NCBI GenBank assembly: GCA_035636885.1
Contig: DASPYG010000185.1
Location: 15,810-79,809 of the forward strand
Origin: UBA10449 sp035636885
GTDB lineage: Bacteria > Chloroflexota > Dormibacteria > Dormibacterales > Dormibacteraceae
Length of the DNA: 64,000 bases
Reading direction: 5' to 3'
Shown here piece by piece: positions 16,668 to 24,908 of the stretch. The position numbers and the translations under genes were made by a program. The first letter of the stretch is position 1, and each line of letters begins with the position of its first letter. Under the pieces are notes generated by a model. It worked only from the letters and a program-made list of their open reading frames with translations. It was not told where the DNA came from and searched no databases.

Positions 16668-17366
16668 GTGAAGTCCAGGCTCGCGTCGTTTGCCGCCGGT
16701 CTGGTGCTCGTGGCCGTCATCACGGGTTGCGGAGGGCTCCAGGCTGAGGATGCCGCCCAGGCGCTGCGCGACGGCGGCGCCGCGATGGCGAAGCTGAAGT
16801 CGGTGAACGCCAGCCTCAAATTCACCAAAGGCGCTGTCAGCTTTCGTGGCTTCCAGCTGATGACGGCGAAGGCAGCGCTGAGGCTGCCCGCCGACAGCGA
16901 CACCACCTATACGGTCCGCCAGCAGGATGTGCAGATCGCCCTCGAGGTGATCATCTCGGGTGGTCACGTCTATCTGCACTTGCCCTTCTCGGGCTACAAC
17001 GAGCTGACCGGCGTGGACGCCGCCGACATCCCAGACCTCGCCAAGCTTTTCGACGCCGGCAAGGGCCTGCCCGCGGTCATCCCGGCGGGCCGCAGCCCGA
17101 AGTATCTCGGCGCCGAGCAGGTGGATGGGGTTGACTCTCACAAGGTGTCGGCCACATACACCGCTGACCAGGTCCACAGCATGCTGCCGCAGCTGAGCTC
17201 CTCGGGCGACGTGGGCGCGGTGATCTGGATCGGGGGCGCGGACCACCTGATCCGCAGGGCGGTGCTGTCGGGTCCGTTCGGCGACAACGGCACGACGAGC
17301 TCGGTGGAGGTCGACCTGAGCGGCTTCAACGGCAGCGTCGTGATCGCGACGCCAACGCTCTCTTAA
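16668..17366 (+). CDS. LprG/LppX-like lipoprotein
   Basis: A 232 aa secreted lipoprotein: signal peptide residues 1-19 with lipobox VITGC (Cys20). The mature domain follows the LppX/LprA/LprF/LprG pattern of a half-barrel lipid carrier (KLKSVNASLKFTKG, GGHVYLHLPFSGY, VDGVDSHKVSATYTADQV, and a final IATPTLS strand). In mycobacteria LprG carries triacylated lipids and works with the MFS protein P55. A P55-like MFS gene follows about 100 bp downstream here, which supports this reading. Confidence 0.85.
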   Translation: MKSRLASFAAGLVLVAVITGCGGLQAEDAAQALRDGGAAMAKLKSVNASLKFTKGAVSFRGFQLMTAKAALRLPADSDTTYTVRQQDVQIALEVIISGGHVYLHLPFSGYNELTGVDAADIPDLAKLFDAGKGLPAVIPAGRSPKYLGAEQVDGVDSHKVSATYTADQVHSMLPQLSSSGDVGAVIWIGGADHLIRRAVLSGPFGDNGTTSSVEVDLSGFNGSVVIATPTLS

Positions 17367-17380
17367 CAAGCAGGGTTGAC
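17361..17380 (+). repeat. TTAACA-centred element, copy 3
   Basis: The plus strand reads TCTTAACAAGCAGGGTTGAC. Its TAA is the stop codon of the lipoprotein gene, and it aligns well with copies 2 and 4 (TTAACARGCNGRGTT). Confidence 0.45.
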
Positions 17381-17463
17381 CGGCTTTTTCGATTTGCCCA
17401 GACTGGCGCGAGGAGCGCCGGTCGGGGGAGGAACCGGAAACACTCAGGGAGGGCCCGCCAGGG
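17367..17463 (+). promoter_or_regulatory. Structured leader before the P55-like gene
   Basis: Between the lipoprotein stop and the MFS GTG, ACCGGC (about 17379) can pair with GCCGGT (about 17420), and GGCGC-GAGGA-GCGCC forms a small hairpin between them. A purine-rich stretch with GGGGGAGG follows. It may be a translational control hairpin or intercistronic processing site. I could not match it convincingly to a known riboswitch. Confidence 0.3.
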
Positions 17464-19026
17464 GTGGGTCCGGGCTCAAAATCGGCACCGGCGGCACCCA
17501 CGATTACTGACACCGAGCCGGCGACAACGCGACCCCTGCTCCTGCTCATAGCTGGAGCCGGCCTATTCATCACCGCCCTCGACGCCTACGTCGTCGTCAC
17601 CCTGCTGCCGGCCATGGTCGCCGATGTCGGCCTCACCATCGACCGTTTCGAGCAGGCGACGCCGATCGTCACCGGCTTCCTCGGCGGCTATGTCGTCGCC
17701 ATGCCTCTGCTCGGCGCTTACTCCGATGTGCGCGGCCGAGCGCCTGTCTACGCCTTTTGCATGTTGGCGTTCGCCCTCGGCTCCGCTATCACAGCCACCG
17801 CAGGCTTGTGGACGTTCGCCGGCCTGCCCTGGCTGGTCGCCGGCCGCTTTCTGCAGGGGTTGGGCGGCGGCGGCCTGGTCCCGCTCTCGCTCGCCCTTGC
17901 AGCCGACCTCTATCGCAACGATGGCCGCACCGCCGCGTTGGGGTCCGTGGCCGCGATGCAGGAGGCGGGCAGCGTCTTCGGCCCCTTGTACGGAGCCACC
18001 CTCGCGGCCGCGGCGGCATCGTTGGGCGGCTGGCGTTTCGTGTTCTGGTTGAACCTTCCCCTGGCCGCGCTGTGTGCCGCCGGCCTGCTCCTCGGCAGCC
18101 GCCGCCAGAGCAGGCTCGATGCATCTACGGCCTCATCGCTGGACTGGGTCGGCGCGGCACTGCTCGGCTTGGGCCTCGGGCTGCTCGTGCTCGCGCTCTA
18201 CCCGGACGATCCCAACACTCGCGCCACCAATGGCCTCTTCGTCCCGCTCGGCGTCCTCAGCCTGGCCGTGCTGGGCCTGTACGCCCGGCGCCAGGCCACC
18301 CGCCTCGAGCCCTTGATTCCGTCGAGCCTGCTTCGCAGCCGTGCCTTCATCGGCGCGACGCTTGCCAACCTTTTGATCGGGGTGGCCCTGATGGTCGCGC
18401 TGGTGGACGTGCCGCTTCTCGGCCGCCTGGTGTTCAAGCTCGACCAGCTCGGCTCGGGCCTGCTTCTTTCGCGCTTCCTGATCGGTGTGCCGGTGGGGGC
18501 GCTGCTTGGAGGCCTGCTCGCCTCACGCATCGGCGCCCGCGCCACCGCCGTCGCGGGCATGGTCCTTGCGGCCGCTGCGTTCGCGCAGATGACCGGCTGG
18601 CAGTCGAACGAGCTCGCTGCGCGCATCGGACCGCTACCGGTCGCCGATCTCGCGCTCGCCGCATGCGGGCTCGGCTTCGGCGTCGTCATCGCCCCGCTTG
18701 CGGCTCGCGTGCTCGACCTCACGCGGGCCGAGCATCACGGCCTCGCGACAAGCCTCGTCGTGCTTTCGAGGACGATGGGGATGCTGATCGGCCTCGCCGC
18801 GCTCACCGCTTACGGCCTGTATCGATTCCGCCAGATCCTGGGCACGCCACAGCTCAACGACCCCGACGTGCGTGCAAGAGTCGATCACCTGGAGCGACTT
18901 GTGAGCGCTGCCTTTCTTCAGGAGTACCGCGAGATATTCGCGGTCGCAGCAGTGCTCTGCCTCCTCGCCGCGCTCGTCGCGGGGCTGACCGTCGGCGCGC
19001 GCCCAGGCGCGAAGTCGAGGCCCTGA
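17464..19026 (+). CDS. P55-like MFS transporter (lipid/drug exporter)
   Basis: A 520 aa, 14-helix major facilitator. The first helix carries ITALDAYVVVTLLPAMV and the next GYVVAMPLLGAYSDVRGR, closely resembling mycobacterial P55 (Rv1410c), which exports triacylglycerides and drugs together with LprG. The preceding gene is an LprG-like lipoprotein, the same pairing and order as lprG-p55. GTG 17464 is the only practical start and leaves a 25-residue Pro/Ala/Thr-rich cytosolic N-terminus. Substrate is inferred by synteny. Confidence 0.88.
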   Translation: MGPGSKSAPAAPTITDTEPATTRPLLLLIAGAGLFITALDAYVVVTLLPAMVADVGLTIDRFEQATPIVTGFLGGYVVAMPLLGAYSDVRGRAPVYAFCMLAFALGSAITATAGLWTFAGLPWLVAGRFLQGLGGGGLVPLSLALAADLYRNDGRTAALGSVAAMQEAGSVFGPLYGATLAAAAASLGGWRFVFWLNLPLAALCAAGLLLGSRRQSRLDASTASSLDWVGAALLGLGLGLLVLALYPDDPNTRATNGLFVPLGVLSLAVLGLYARRQATRLEPLIPSSLLRSRAFIGATLANLLIGVALMVALVDVPLLGRLVFKLDQLGSGLLLSRFLIGVPVGALLGGLLASRIGARATAVAGMVLAAAAFAQMTGWQSNELAARIGPLPVADLALAACGLGFGVVIAPLAARVLDLTRAEHHGLATSLVVLSRTMGMLIGLAALTAYGLYRFRQILGTPQLNDPDVRARVDHLERLVSAAFLQEYREIFAVAAVLCLLAALVAGLTVGARPGAKSRP

Positions 19027-19039
19027 CCCGCCGCACCCG

Positions 19040-19888
19040 TCAGCGCTTGGTCGCCACCGCCATCAGATAGGAGTGGTGGTAGCGGAACGCATCGTCAGGA
19101 TCGCCGAGGCTCTCCATCGCCTCTTCGACCTCGGCCTCGAGCTCCATTCGGTAGCGCGGTCCGAGGGCCCGGATCAGCGTGTAAGGGAGAGGTCCGGCTT
19201 CCGCCATCAGGTTCGTCCACTCCCGGGCGTTCTGGGTGCGTCCGCCGGTGACCATCTCGGTGAGCATGTCGACCTTGAAACCGGCCGACTCCAGCAGCCC
19301 TGGCAGCACGCCAGGCTCCCCGAACCGTGAACGGTCGGAGGTGTAACGCGGAAAGCTGAGGTAGTGCCTGCGCGCAAGCGGGGCCAGGCCCTGGAAGAAG
19401 AGGTCCTGGGCCCGCGTGCTGAGACTGCGCCTTTGGCTCGAGATCGCCAGCCTACCGCCGACCTTGAGAACCCGATACGCCTCGCTCAGCCCGTCGCCCG
19501 GATCAGCCAGGTACGCCAGGGTGTCGCCCATGGTCACCAGGTCGAATGTCTCCGGCCTGAACACCAGGCGTTCGGCGGCCATGCCGAGAAACTTCGTGTT
19601 CTTGCTCGGTTTGGACCGCGCGATCGACAGCATCCGATCCGACAGGTCGATGCCGATCACCGCTCCTGGGCTGACCTTCGCGGCCACCAGGTGTGCGACC
19701 AGGCCCGTGCCGGTCCCGACATCCAGAGCGTGCTGTCCCTTCTTCGGCTTTGCCAGGTCGACGAGCCTGGCCGCCACCCTGGCGTGCTGGCCGTTGGCCC
19801 AACTGTCGTATGTCGGTGCGACCTGGTCGAAGAAGTCGACCAGGTGGTCGATCATCTCGTCGGACGCGTCAGGATCCATCAGCGCCAC
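19040..19888 (-). CDS. UbiE/MenG-like methyltransferase
   Basis: A 282 aa class I methyltransferase with an N-terminal VAPTYDSWANGQHARVA block, motif I HALDVGTGTGLVAHLVA (about 54-70), VIGIDLSDRML, and YRVLKVGGRLAISS. The layout fits ubiquinone/menaquinone-type C-methyltransferases, but many relatives act on other lipids. It starts at GTG 19888 or ATG 19879. It is convergent with the P55-like gene (13 bp gap) and divergent from the bactofilin gene. Confidence 0.85.
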   Translation of the reverse strand: MALMDPDASDEMIDHLVDFFDQVAPTYDSWANGQHARVAARLVDLAKPKKGQHALDVGTGTGLVAHLVAAKVSPGAVIGIDLSDRMLSIARSKPSKNTKFLGMAAERLVFRPETFDLVTMGDTLAYLADPGDGLSEAYRVLKVGGRLAISSQRRSLSTRAQDLFFQGLAPLARRHYLSFPRYTSDRSRFGEPGVLPGLLESAGFKVDMLTEMVTGGRTQNAREWTNLMAEAGPLPYTLIRALGPRYRMELEAEVEEAMESLGDPDDAFRYHHSYLMAVATKR

Positions 19889-19962
19889 GAAGCCGTACCC
19901 AGGGCAGGCACGAGCCGCAGAATCCCGGTTGCCTCCCTCTCGAGTTGTCCGACGACCACTTT

Positions 19963-19970
19963 GCTACGAT
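19963..19970 (+). promoter_or_regulatory. Putative extended -10 box for the bactofilin gene
   Basis: GC-TACGAT preceded by TTT gives a TG-N-TACGAT extended -10, about 118 bp before the bactofilin ATG, within the 199 bp divergent spacer. There is no convincing -35. The rest of this spacer shows no other feature I can support. Confidence 0.3.
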
Positions 19971-20087
19971 GCTAGCTCGTCAAATCCCCCTCTCTTCCGA
20001 GTTATGCATCAGATCGCAAGTCAAGTTCACGGTCTGAGTTGAGCAAAACGAGGAAAAGGCTCGATCAACCCAGTGGAGGACGCCCAA

Positions 20088-20465
20088 ATGGCCCAAGCTG
20101 AAAAGTCCGGGACCCACGCTCCCGCCACCCAGAACGGTGGCACCAATGTCGTCAACCTCGGCCCGCGCGACAGTCTCCACGGGCGCCTCGAGATCCAGGG
20201 GGATCTCAAGGTGGCGGGCACCGTCGAAGGCGAGCTCAAAGCCAGCGGCGACGTGTCGGTGGACAGCACCGCCAACGTCCAGGCCACCATCGAAGGCGCG
20301 AACGTAAGCGTTCGTGGCCAGGTCAACGGCAACGTGACCGCACGGCGCCGCCTGACGCTAGGCGGATCCGGGCACCTGAACGGCGACGTCAAGGTCGCCC
20401 GGCTCACCGTCGAGGACGGCGCCACGCTGAACGGCAACGTCACCATGTCGCCGGAGAAGTCCTAA
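20088..20465 (+). CDS. Bactofilin
   Basis: A 125 aa polymer-forming cytoskeletal protein (DUF583). A short disordered N-terminus is followed by a right-handed beta-helix of repeating strands: SLHGRLEIQGDLKVAGTV, GDVSVDSTANVQATIEG, VRGQVNGNVTARRR, GHLNGDVKVARLTVEDG, LNGNVTM. Bactofilins polymerise without nucleotide and position envelope or chromosome factors. I choose ATG 20088 because GGAGG lies at 20075-20079, overlapping the alternative GTG at 20073. The gene is monocistronic; a convergent hypothetical gene follows. Confidence 0.93.
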   Translation: MAQAEKSGTHAPATQNGGTNVVNLGPRDSLHGRLEIQGDLKVAGTVEGELKASGDVSVDSTANVQATIEGANVSVRGQVNGNVTARRRLTLGGSGHLNGDVKVARLTVEDGATLNGNVTMSPEKS

Positions 20466-20483
20466 GACTCAACCCGCCGTTCC

Positions 20484-20882
20484 TTAGGCCCCACCCCTCT
20501 CGGCGCGCCTGACCGCCGGAAGCACGACCGTCTCCACGTAGTCGTGGGCCGCCGCCATGACGGCGTGGGTGACCCTCCACTCGAGCGCCTCGAACGCCGC
20601 CTCATCCCGGTTGAGGCTTCCCAGCCGGCCCCGCCAGAAGCCAACCCCGAGGTTCAAGCCGGGAAAGGGGCCGTGGAGAGTCATGGCGCCCGCGGGCGCG
20701 CCCGCGGCTGGCAGCCCGGTATCGGCCGGCGACGCCTCGGCGGCCGGAAACCCAGTCGGCGCCGCAGGCTGGGACGCCATGCCGCCCGCGAACACATGCC
20801 ATGCGACCAGAATCAGCAGGCTCACCACCAGGAGCTCGGCGGCGATCATCCACGTCAACGGCGCCCGGATCACCCCTCGCAT
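20484..20882 (-). CDS. Hypothetical single-pass membrane protein
   Basis: A 132 aa protein with one N-terminal transmembrane helix (about 11-31, WMIAAELLVVSLLILVAWHV). A Pro/Ala-rich linker (about 37-65) follows, then a conserved-looking extracytoplasmic helical domain containing FWRGRLGSLNRDEAAFEALEW. It lies between convergent bactofilin and the aminotransferase. Function not recognised. Confidence 0.65.
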   Translation of the reverse strand: MRGVIRAPLTWMIAAELLVVSLLILVAWHVFAGGMASQPAAPTGFPAAEASPADTGLPAAGAPAGAMTLHGPFPGLNLGVGFWRGRLGSLNRDEAAFEALEWRVTHAVMAAAHDYVETVVLPAVRRAERGGA

Positions 20883-20915
20883 GCGGGCAACGCTAAGCGC
20901 GGCCGCGCAAGATGT

Positions 20916-20933
20916 GAACCCCGCCTGTTAACC
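20916..20933 (-). repeat. TTAACA-centred element, copy 4
   Basis: The minus strand reads GGTTAACAGGCGGGGTTC, 16 of 18 identical to copy 2. Its TAA is the stop codon of the aminotransferase. Confidence 0.5.
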
Positions 20934-22103
20934 CACCTTCAGCGTGCGCAGCGCTTGCAAGCCGCGCTCGATCGTCTCCAGCCGCTTCGGGAAGCTGAAC
21001 CGCAGGTAGCCCCGACCTCGTTCGGGATCGTGATAGAAGCTGCACGCCGGCACTGTGGCGACCGCGACCTGCTCGATGAGGTGGCGTGCCATTGCGGTGT
21101 CGTCCTCGAAGCCAAATCCGTCGATCCCGGCCATCACGTAGTACGCCCCATCCGGGGCTGAGGCCGAGAAACCGCATTCCTGCAGCCCGGTGACGATGGC
21201 GTCACGGCGCTCGCGATAGTCGCCGACCAGCTGCATATAAAAGGAAGGGGGAAGCTCGAGCGCGGAAGCGATCGCGATCTGGAGCGGATGGGCGGCGCCG
21301 ACTGTGAGGAAGTCGTGGACCTTGCGGATCCCGCTCGTCAGGTCGGGCGGCGCCACGATCCAGCCCACGCGCCAGCCGGTGACCGAGAATGTCTTGCTGG
21401 CGCCGCTGATCGTTATCGTCCGATCGGCCATTCCATCGAGGGTGGCCATGCTCACGTGGCGGCCGCGATAGACGAGGTGCTCGTAGATCTCATCGGTGAT
21501 GGCGATCACGTCATGCTCGATGCACAGCTCTGCGATGAGCTCCAGCTCGGATCGCGAGTAAACCTTTCCGGTCGGGTTGTGCGGGGTATTGACGACGATG
21601 GCGCGCGTTTTCTCGGTGAAGGCGGCGCGTAGGGCGTCCGGATCGAACGACCAATCCGGCGCCTCGAGCGCCACGTAGCGCGGAATGGCCCCGCTCAGGA
21701 TGCAGTCAGGGCCATAGTTCTCGTAGAAAGGCTCGAAGACGACGACCTCGTCTCCGGGATTTACAGCCGTGAGCATGGCCGCGATCATGGCTTCGGTCGC
21801 ACCGCACGATACCGTCACCTCCTTCTCGGGGTCGACGGCCCGGTCCCATACGAGCGACTGCCTTCGGGCGATCGCCTCTCGCAGCTGAGGCGCGCCCCAC
21901 GTCGTCGCGTACTGGTTGTACCCGTCACGCAGCGCGTGGGAGGCGGCGTCGAGAATGCGCGGATCCGTTTCGAAGTCGGGAAAGCCCTGCGCGAAGTTGA
22001 TGGAACGCTCAGGGCCGTTGAGGGCCAGGTTCAACCGCGTCATCTCGCGGATGACTGACTCGGTGAAGCTCTGGGCTTTGAGCGAGAGACGGTCAGTGGC
22101 CAG
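20928..22103 (-). CDS. Class I/II PLP aminotransferase
   Basis: About 391 aa, fold-type I aminotransferase close to methionine/kynurenine/aspartate aminotransferases. It has INFAQGFPDFETDP, the NPTGKVY Asn region, AITDEIYEHLVY, the Schiff-base lysine in ISGASKTFSVTGWRVGW, and the C-terminal YLRFSFPK Arg for the substrate carboxylate. The family's N-terminal SFTESVIREMTRL is encoded, but no ATG, GTG or TTG lies just upstream. ATG 22043 would truncate it and GTG 22187 would overlap the CBS gene by 95 bases. I take CTG 22103 provisionally. Substrate unresolved. Confidence 0.88.
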   Translation of the reverse strand: MATDRLSLKAQSFTESVIREMTRLNLALNGPERSINFAQGFPDFETDPRILDAASHALRDGYNQYATTWGAPQLREAIARRQSLVWDRAVDPEKEVTVSCGATEAMIAAMLTAVNPGDEVVVFEPFYENYGPDCILSGAIPRYVALEAPDWSFDPDALRAAFTEKTRAIVVNTPHNPTGKVYSRSELELIAELCIEHDVIAITDEIYEHLVYRGRHVSMATLDGMADRTITISGASKTFSVTGWRVGWIVAPPDLTSGIRKVHDFLTVGAAHPLQIAIASALELPPSFYMQLVGDYRERRDAIVTGLQECGFSASAPDGAYYVMAGIDGFGFEDDTAMARHLIEQVAVATVPACSFYHDPERGRGYLRFSFPKRLETIERGLQALRTLKVG

Positions 22104-22560
22104 GATCGGCGCGCTCCAATCGGATCTCGGTGCTCGAGCACGAGTAGCAGCGTTCGGGCATCTCGAGGCCGCGCTCCCAGCGCCCACACACGTTGCACGT
22201 CCAGCGCGTGCTCGCGAAGAACTCGAGCACGTCCGAACGGCTGAGCAGGCCCACCATCTTGCCCCGCTTGATCACCGGCACGCGCCGGATCTTCTCGCCG
22301 ATGAGAAGACGGGCCGCTTCGTCGATGCCGGTGTCCTCGCTGACGGTGATGACGTGCGAGCTCATGATGTCGCGCGCGATCTTTCCTTTCTTGGAGAAGA
22401 CGTCGACCTCGGAGACGATGCCGGTCACGTGACCGTCGGCTCCGATCACGGGCGCGCCCGTGATGCGTTTGGTCGCGAGCGTGGTGGCGATCTCCTCTAC
22501 CGGCGTGTCCTCGCGGAAGGTGATCACGTCCCTCGTCATCACCTCTTTGACCGGGATCAC
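22093..22560 (-). CDS. CBS-domain pair protein with C-terminal zinc ribbon
   Basis: A 155 aa protein. Two CBS repeats occupy about 1-115 (VKEVMTRDVITFREDTPVEE and ARDIMSSHVITVSEDTGIDE), which usually bind adenosine nucleotides and sense energy or SAM. The C-terminus has a four-cysteine knuckle (CNVC ... CYSC). GTG 22560 overlaps the stop of the threonine-dehydratase-like gene (GTGA), so the CBS protein may be an allosteric partner of that enzyme. This link is an inference from coupling. Confidence 0.85.
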   Translation of the reverse strand: MIPVKEVMTRDVITFREDTPVEEIATTLATKRITGAPVIGADGHVTGIVSEVDVFSKKGKIARDIMSSHVITVSEDTGIDEAARLLIGEKIRRVPVIKRGKMVGLLSRSDVLEFFASTRWTCNVCGRWERGLEMPERCYSCSSTEIRLERADPGH

Positions 22561-23516
22561 TGGGTCAGCAGTGTAGCCACCGTCTCGAGATTCGCGTTGC
22601 CGCCGCTGAGGATCAGGCCGATGCGCCCGGCGCCCAGCTTTCCTGCCATGTACGCGGCCAGCGTAAGGGCGCCCGTCGGTTCCAGCGCCAGGTGCAGCCG
22701 GGTCCAGGCCAGAGTCACGGCCGAGGCGATCTCATCTTCCGTCACTGTCACCACCTCGTCGACGAGCCCCTGACCGAACATGACCTGGAACGTACGCTCG
22801 CGGATCGCAGTCGTCCGGACCCCGTCGGCGAGGGTCGCCGGAGTGCTCTCGAGGGCGACTATGCGATGAGCCTTCCAGCTGCGGTAGGCGTCGTCGGCGG
22901 CGGCAGGCTCGACGCCGACGACCTTCACCTTCGAGCTGTGGCTCTTGGCGGCGATCGCCGCTCCCGACAACAGCCCTCCACCACCCAGAGGCGCCGCGAT
23001 CACCTCGAGGTCGGGCTCATCTGTGAGCAGCTCGAGGGTGGCGGTCCCCTGTCCGTGGATGACGTTCCAATCGTCGAATGGATGTACGAGTGTCAGCTGC
23101 CGCTCGACCATCACCTCTCGAAGGCGCTGCTCGCGATTCGCGAAGGTGATCGCATCCTGGATGACCTCCGCCCCCAGGGCCCGAGTCGCCGCCACTTTGA
23201 CGGGGTTGGCGTCCGCCGGGATGATGATGACTGCGGGCAATCCGACTGTGCGGGCTGCCAGGGCGACGGCCTGGGCATGGTTGCCGGAGCTCACCGCGAT
23301 GAAGCCGTTAGGGCGCGGGCCGCGCGCCACCAGCGACAGGACCGCATTGAACGCACCCCGCGTCTTGAACGAACCAGTGACCTGAAAGCACTCGGCCTTC
23401 AGCCGTAGGCCGAGGTCGAGGTCAGTCCGAAGGGTGGGAGTGCGGCGAACGTGTGGACGGATGCGCTCGGCAGCTGCACGCACGGCGGCGGCGTGCTCGT
23501 CCAGGAACTCGCTCAC
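22557..23516 (-). CDS. Threonine dehydratase / serine-threonine racemase-like PLP enzyme
   Basis: A 319 aa fold-type II PLP enzyme. PLP lysine Lys51 lies in TGSFKTRGA, the carboxylate-binding loop is SSGNHAQAVA, the phosphate loop is GGGGLLSG, and the C-terminal PLP-N1 contact is in SGGNANL. It lacks an ACT regulatory domain, as in catabolic dehydratases and racemases. The likely reaction is deamination of threonine or serine to a 2-oxoacid, or racemisation. Start and stop overlap both neighbours, so it belongs to a DMT exporter - dehydratase - CBS operon. Confidence 0.88.
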   Translation of the reverse strand: MSEFLDEHAAAVRAAAERIRPHVRRTPTLRTDLDLGLRLKAECFQVTGSFKTRGAFNAVLSLVARGPRPNGFIAVSSGNHAQAVALAARTVGLPAVIIIPADANPVKVAATRALGAEVIQDAITFANREQRLREVMVERQLTLVHPFDDWNVIHGQGTATLELLTDEPDLEVIAAPLGGGGLLSGAAIAAKSHSSKVKVVGVEPAAADDAYRSWKAHRIVALESTPATLADGVRTTAIRERTFQVMFGQGLVDEVVTVTEDEIASAVTLAWTRLHLALEPTGALTLAAYMAGKLGAGRIGLILSGGNANLETVATLLTQ

Positions 23517-24442
23517 GCGGCGGCCCGTTCTTTCTCGGAGACCTTCGCCCGCTTTCGGGTGCGCAGGTTGGTCAGCACGACCCCCGTCAGGATGACGACC
23601 ATACCGGCCACGATCGGCAGTGTCAGCTCCTCGTGCAACAGGATCACGCCCCAGAACACCGCGGTCACCGGTACCAGCAGTGTCACGCCCGTCGCCTGCA
23701 CCGGACCCAGCTTGTTCATGATGTAGAAGTAGAGCAGCAAACCGATCGCCGAACCACCGACACCTAGCGCCACTACCGCAGCCATCGACGGCAGCGCGAC
23801 ATGCACGCTCGATAAGAGGGGAGCGGCGAACGGAAACGCAAACACCGCGGTCGCCGCGAGCTGTCCAAGGCTCACTTCGTAGACGCTGACGCTGCGCAGC
23901 TTGCGCCGCGCATAGAGGGCGTTGACGGCGTATGAAAGCGATGCCAGCACGACGGCGATGGCGCCGACAGCATTGCCCGCCAAGCCCTTGGAAGCGAGGT
24001 CAGGAACGACGAGGATGACAACCCCCGCGAAACCGATCAAGACCCCCGCATGGTTCACGGCACTCGGGCGGCCGCTCGGGATGATCCAGTAGACGAGCAC
24101 CGCCGCCCACAGCGGAGTCGTCGAGTTCAGGATGCTCGCCAACCCGCTCGAGATCCGCTCCTCGCCCCACGCGATCGCCGCCCACGGCAGAAGCCCTCCG
24201 GTAATCCCGAGCAAGACGAACGGAATGATCCGGCCCCGCCACCCCTCGCCAAAGAGCGGGCGGCCCATCACGCGAACGATCAGGGCGAGTGCGATGCATG
24301 CGGACGCCGAACGTATGAGCACCAGCACGATCGGGCTCATGTCGTGAACGGCGACCTTGATGAAGAGGAACGAAACGCCCCAGATCAGCGCGAGCGCGAC
24401 CAGCGCGATGTAAGGCAGCAACCCCGCCCGTCCCTCAGACAC
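23513..24442 (-). CDS. EamA/DMT family transporter
   Basis: A 309 aa membrane protein with ten predicted helices arranged as two EamA repeats (IALVALALIWGVSFLFIKV early; VVLASLSYAVNALYARR at the second repeat). Family members export amino acids or metabolites. GTG 24442 overlaps the dtd stop by 8 bases, and the stop overlaps the dehydratase start. Export of a threonine- or serine-related compound is plausible from context. Confidence 0.88.
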   Translation of the reverse strand: MSEGRAGLLPYIALVALALIWGVSFLFIKVAVHDMSPIVLVLIRSASACIALALIVRVMGRPLFGEGWRGRIIPFVLLGITGGLLPWAAIAWGEERISSGLASILNSTTPLWAAVLVYWIIPSGRPSAVNHAGVLIGFAGVVILVVPDLASKGLAGNAVGAIAVVLASLSYAVNALYARRKLRSVSVYEVSLGQLAATAVFAFPFAAPLLSSVHVALPSMAAVVALGVGGSAIGLLLYFYIMNKLGPVQATGVTLLVPVTAVFWGVILLHEELTLPIVAGMVVILTGVVLTNLRTRKRAKVSEKERAAA

Positions 24443-24902
24443 GGGTCGGCCAATCGTCCGTTGAGAGGACGAGCGTGACGGGACCGTCGTTTTCGATGGT
24501 CACGCGCATGACAGCTCCAAAGCTACCGGTGCGGGTCTCTATTCCGCGCTCTCTGAATCGCTGCACGAATGCGAGGTACAGCTCCTCGGCCCGCTTGGGA
24601 TCGCCCGCCTTGAGCAGGCTCGGTCGGCGGCCGCGGCTCATGTCCGCGAACAGCGTGAACTGCGACACGATCAGCGCCGCGCCCTTCACGTCCTCGAGGC
24701 TGAGGTTCATCCTGCCCGCGTCGTCGCCGAACACGCGCATGTCGATCAACTTGTCCGCGAGCCTGCGCACGGTGGGTTCATCGTCGTCTGCTCCCGCACC
24801 CACCAACAACACGAGTCCGTGCCCGATGGTTGCAGCCTGCAGGGCGCCCGATTCCTCCCAGGTCACCGAGCCCGAGGCGGCCCGCTGCGCGACTACTCGC
24901 AA
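24435..24902 (-). CDS. dtd: D-aminoacyl-tRNA deacylase
   Basis: A 155 aa trans-editing enzyme that hydrolyses D-aminoacyl-tRNAs (and Gly-tRNA(Ala)) in the cytosol. The invariant SQFTLFAD catalytic motif (about 80-87) and the cross-subunit NDGPVT cis-proline motif (near 138-143) are present. The start is TTG 24902, 6 bases after accA. It trails the fatty acid operon and leads into the DMT exporter, probably on the same transcript. Confidence 0.93.
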   Translation of the reverse strand: MRVVAQRAASGSVTWEESGALQAATIGHGLVLLVGAGADDDEPTVRRLADKLIDMRVFGDDAGRMNLSLEDVKGAALIVSQFTLFADMSRGRRPSLLKAGDPKRAEELYLAFVQRFRERGIETRTGSFGAVMRVTIENDGPVTLVLSTDDWPTRV

Positions 24903-24908
24903 GTCGCC

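Noticed and set aside
17395..17440. Possible c-di-AMP or c-di-GMP riboswitch before the P55-like gene
   Set aside because: The GGGGGAGG stretch recalls such elements, but I could not identify the required conserved core and pairing.
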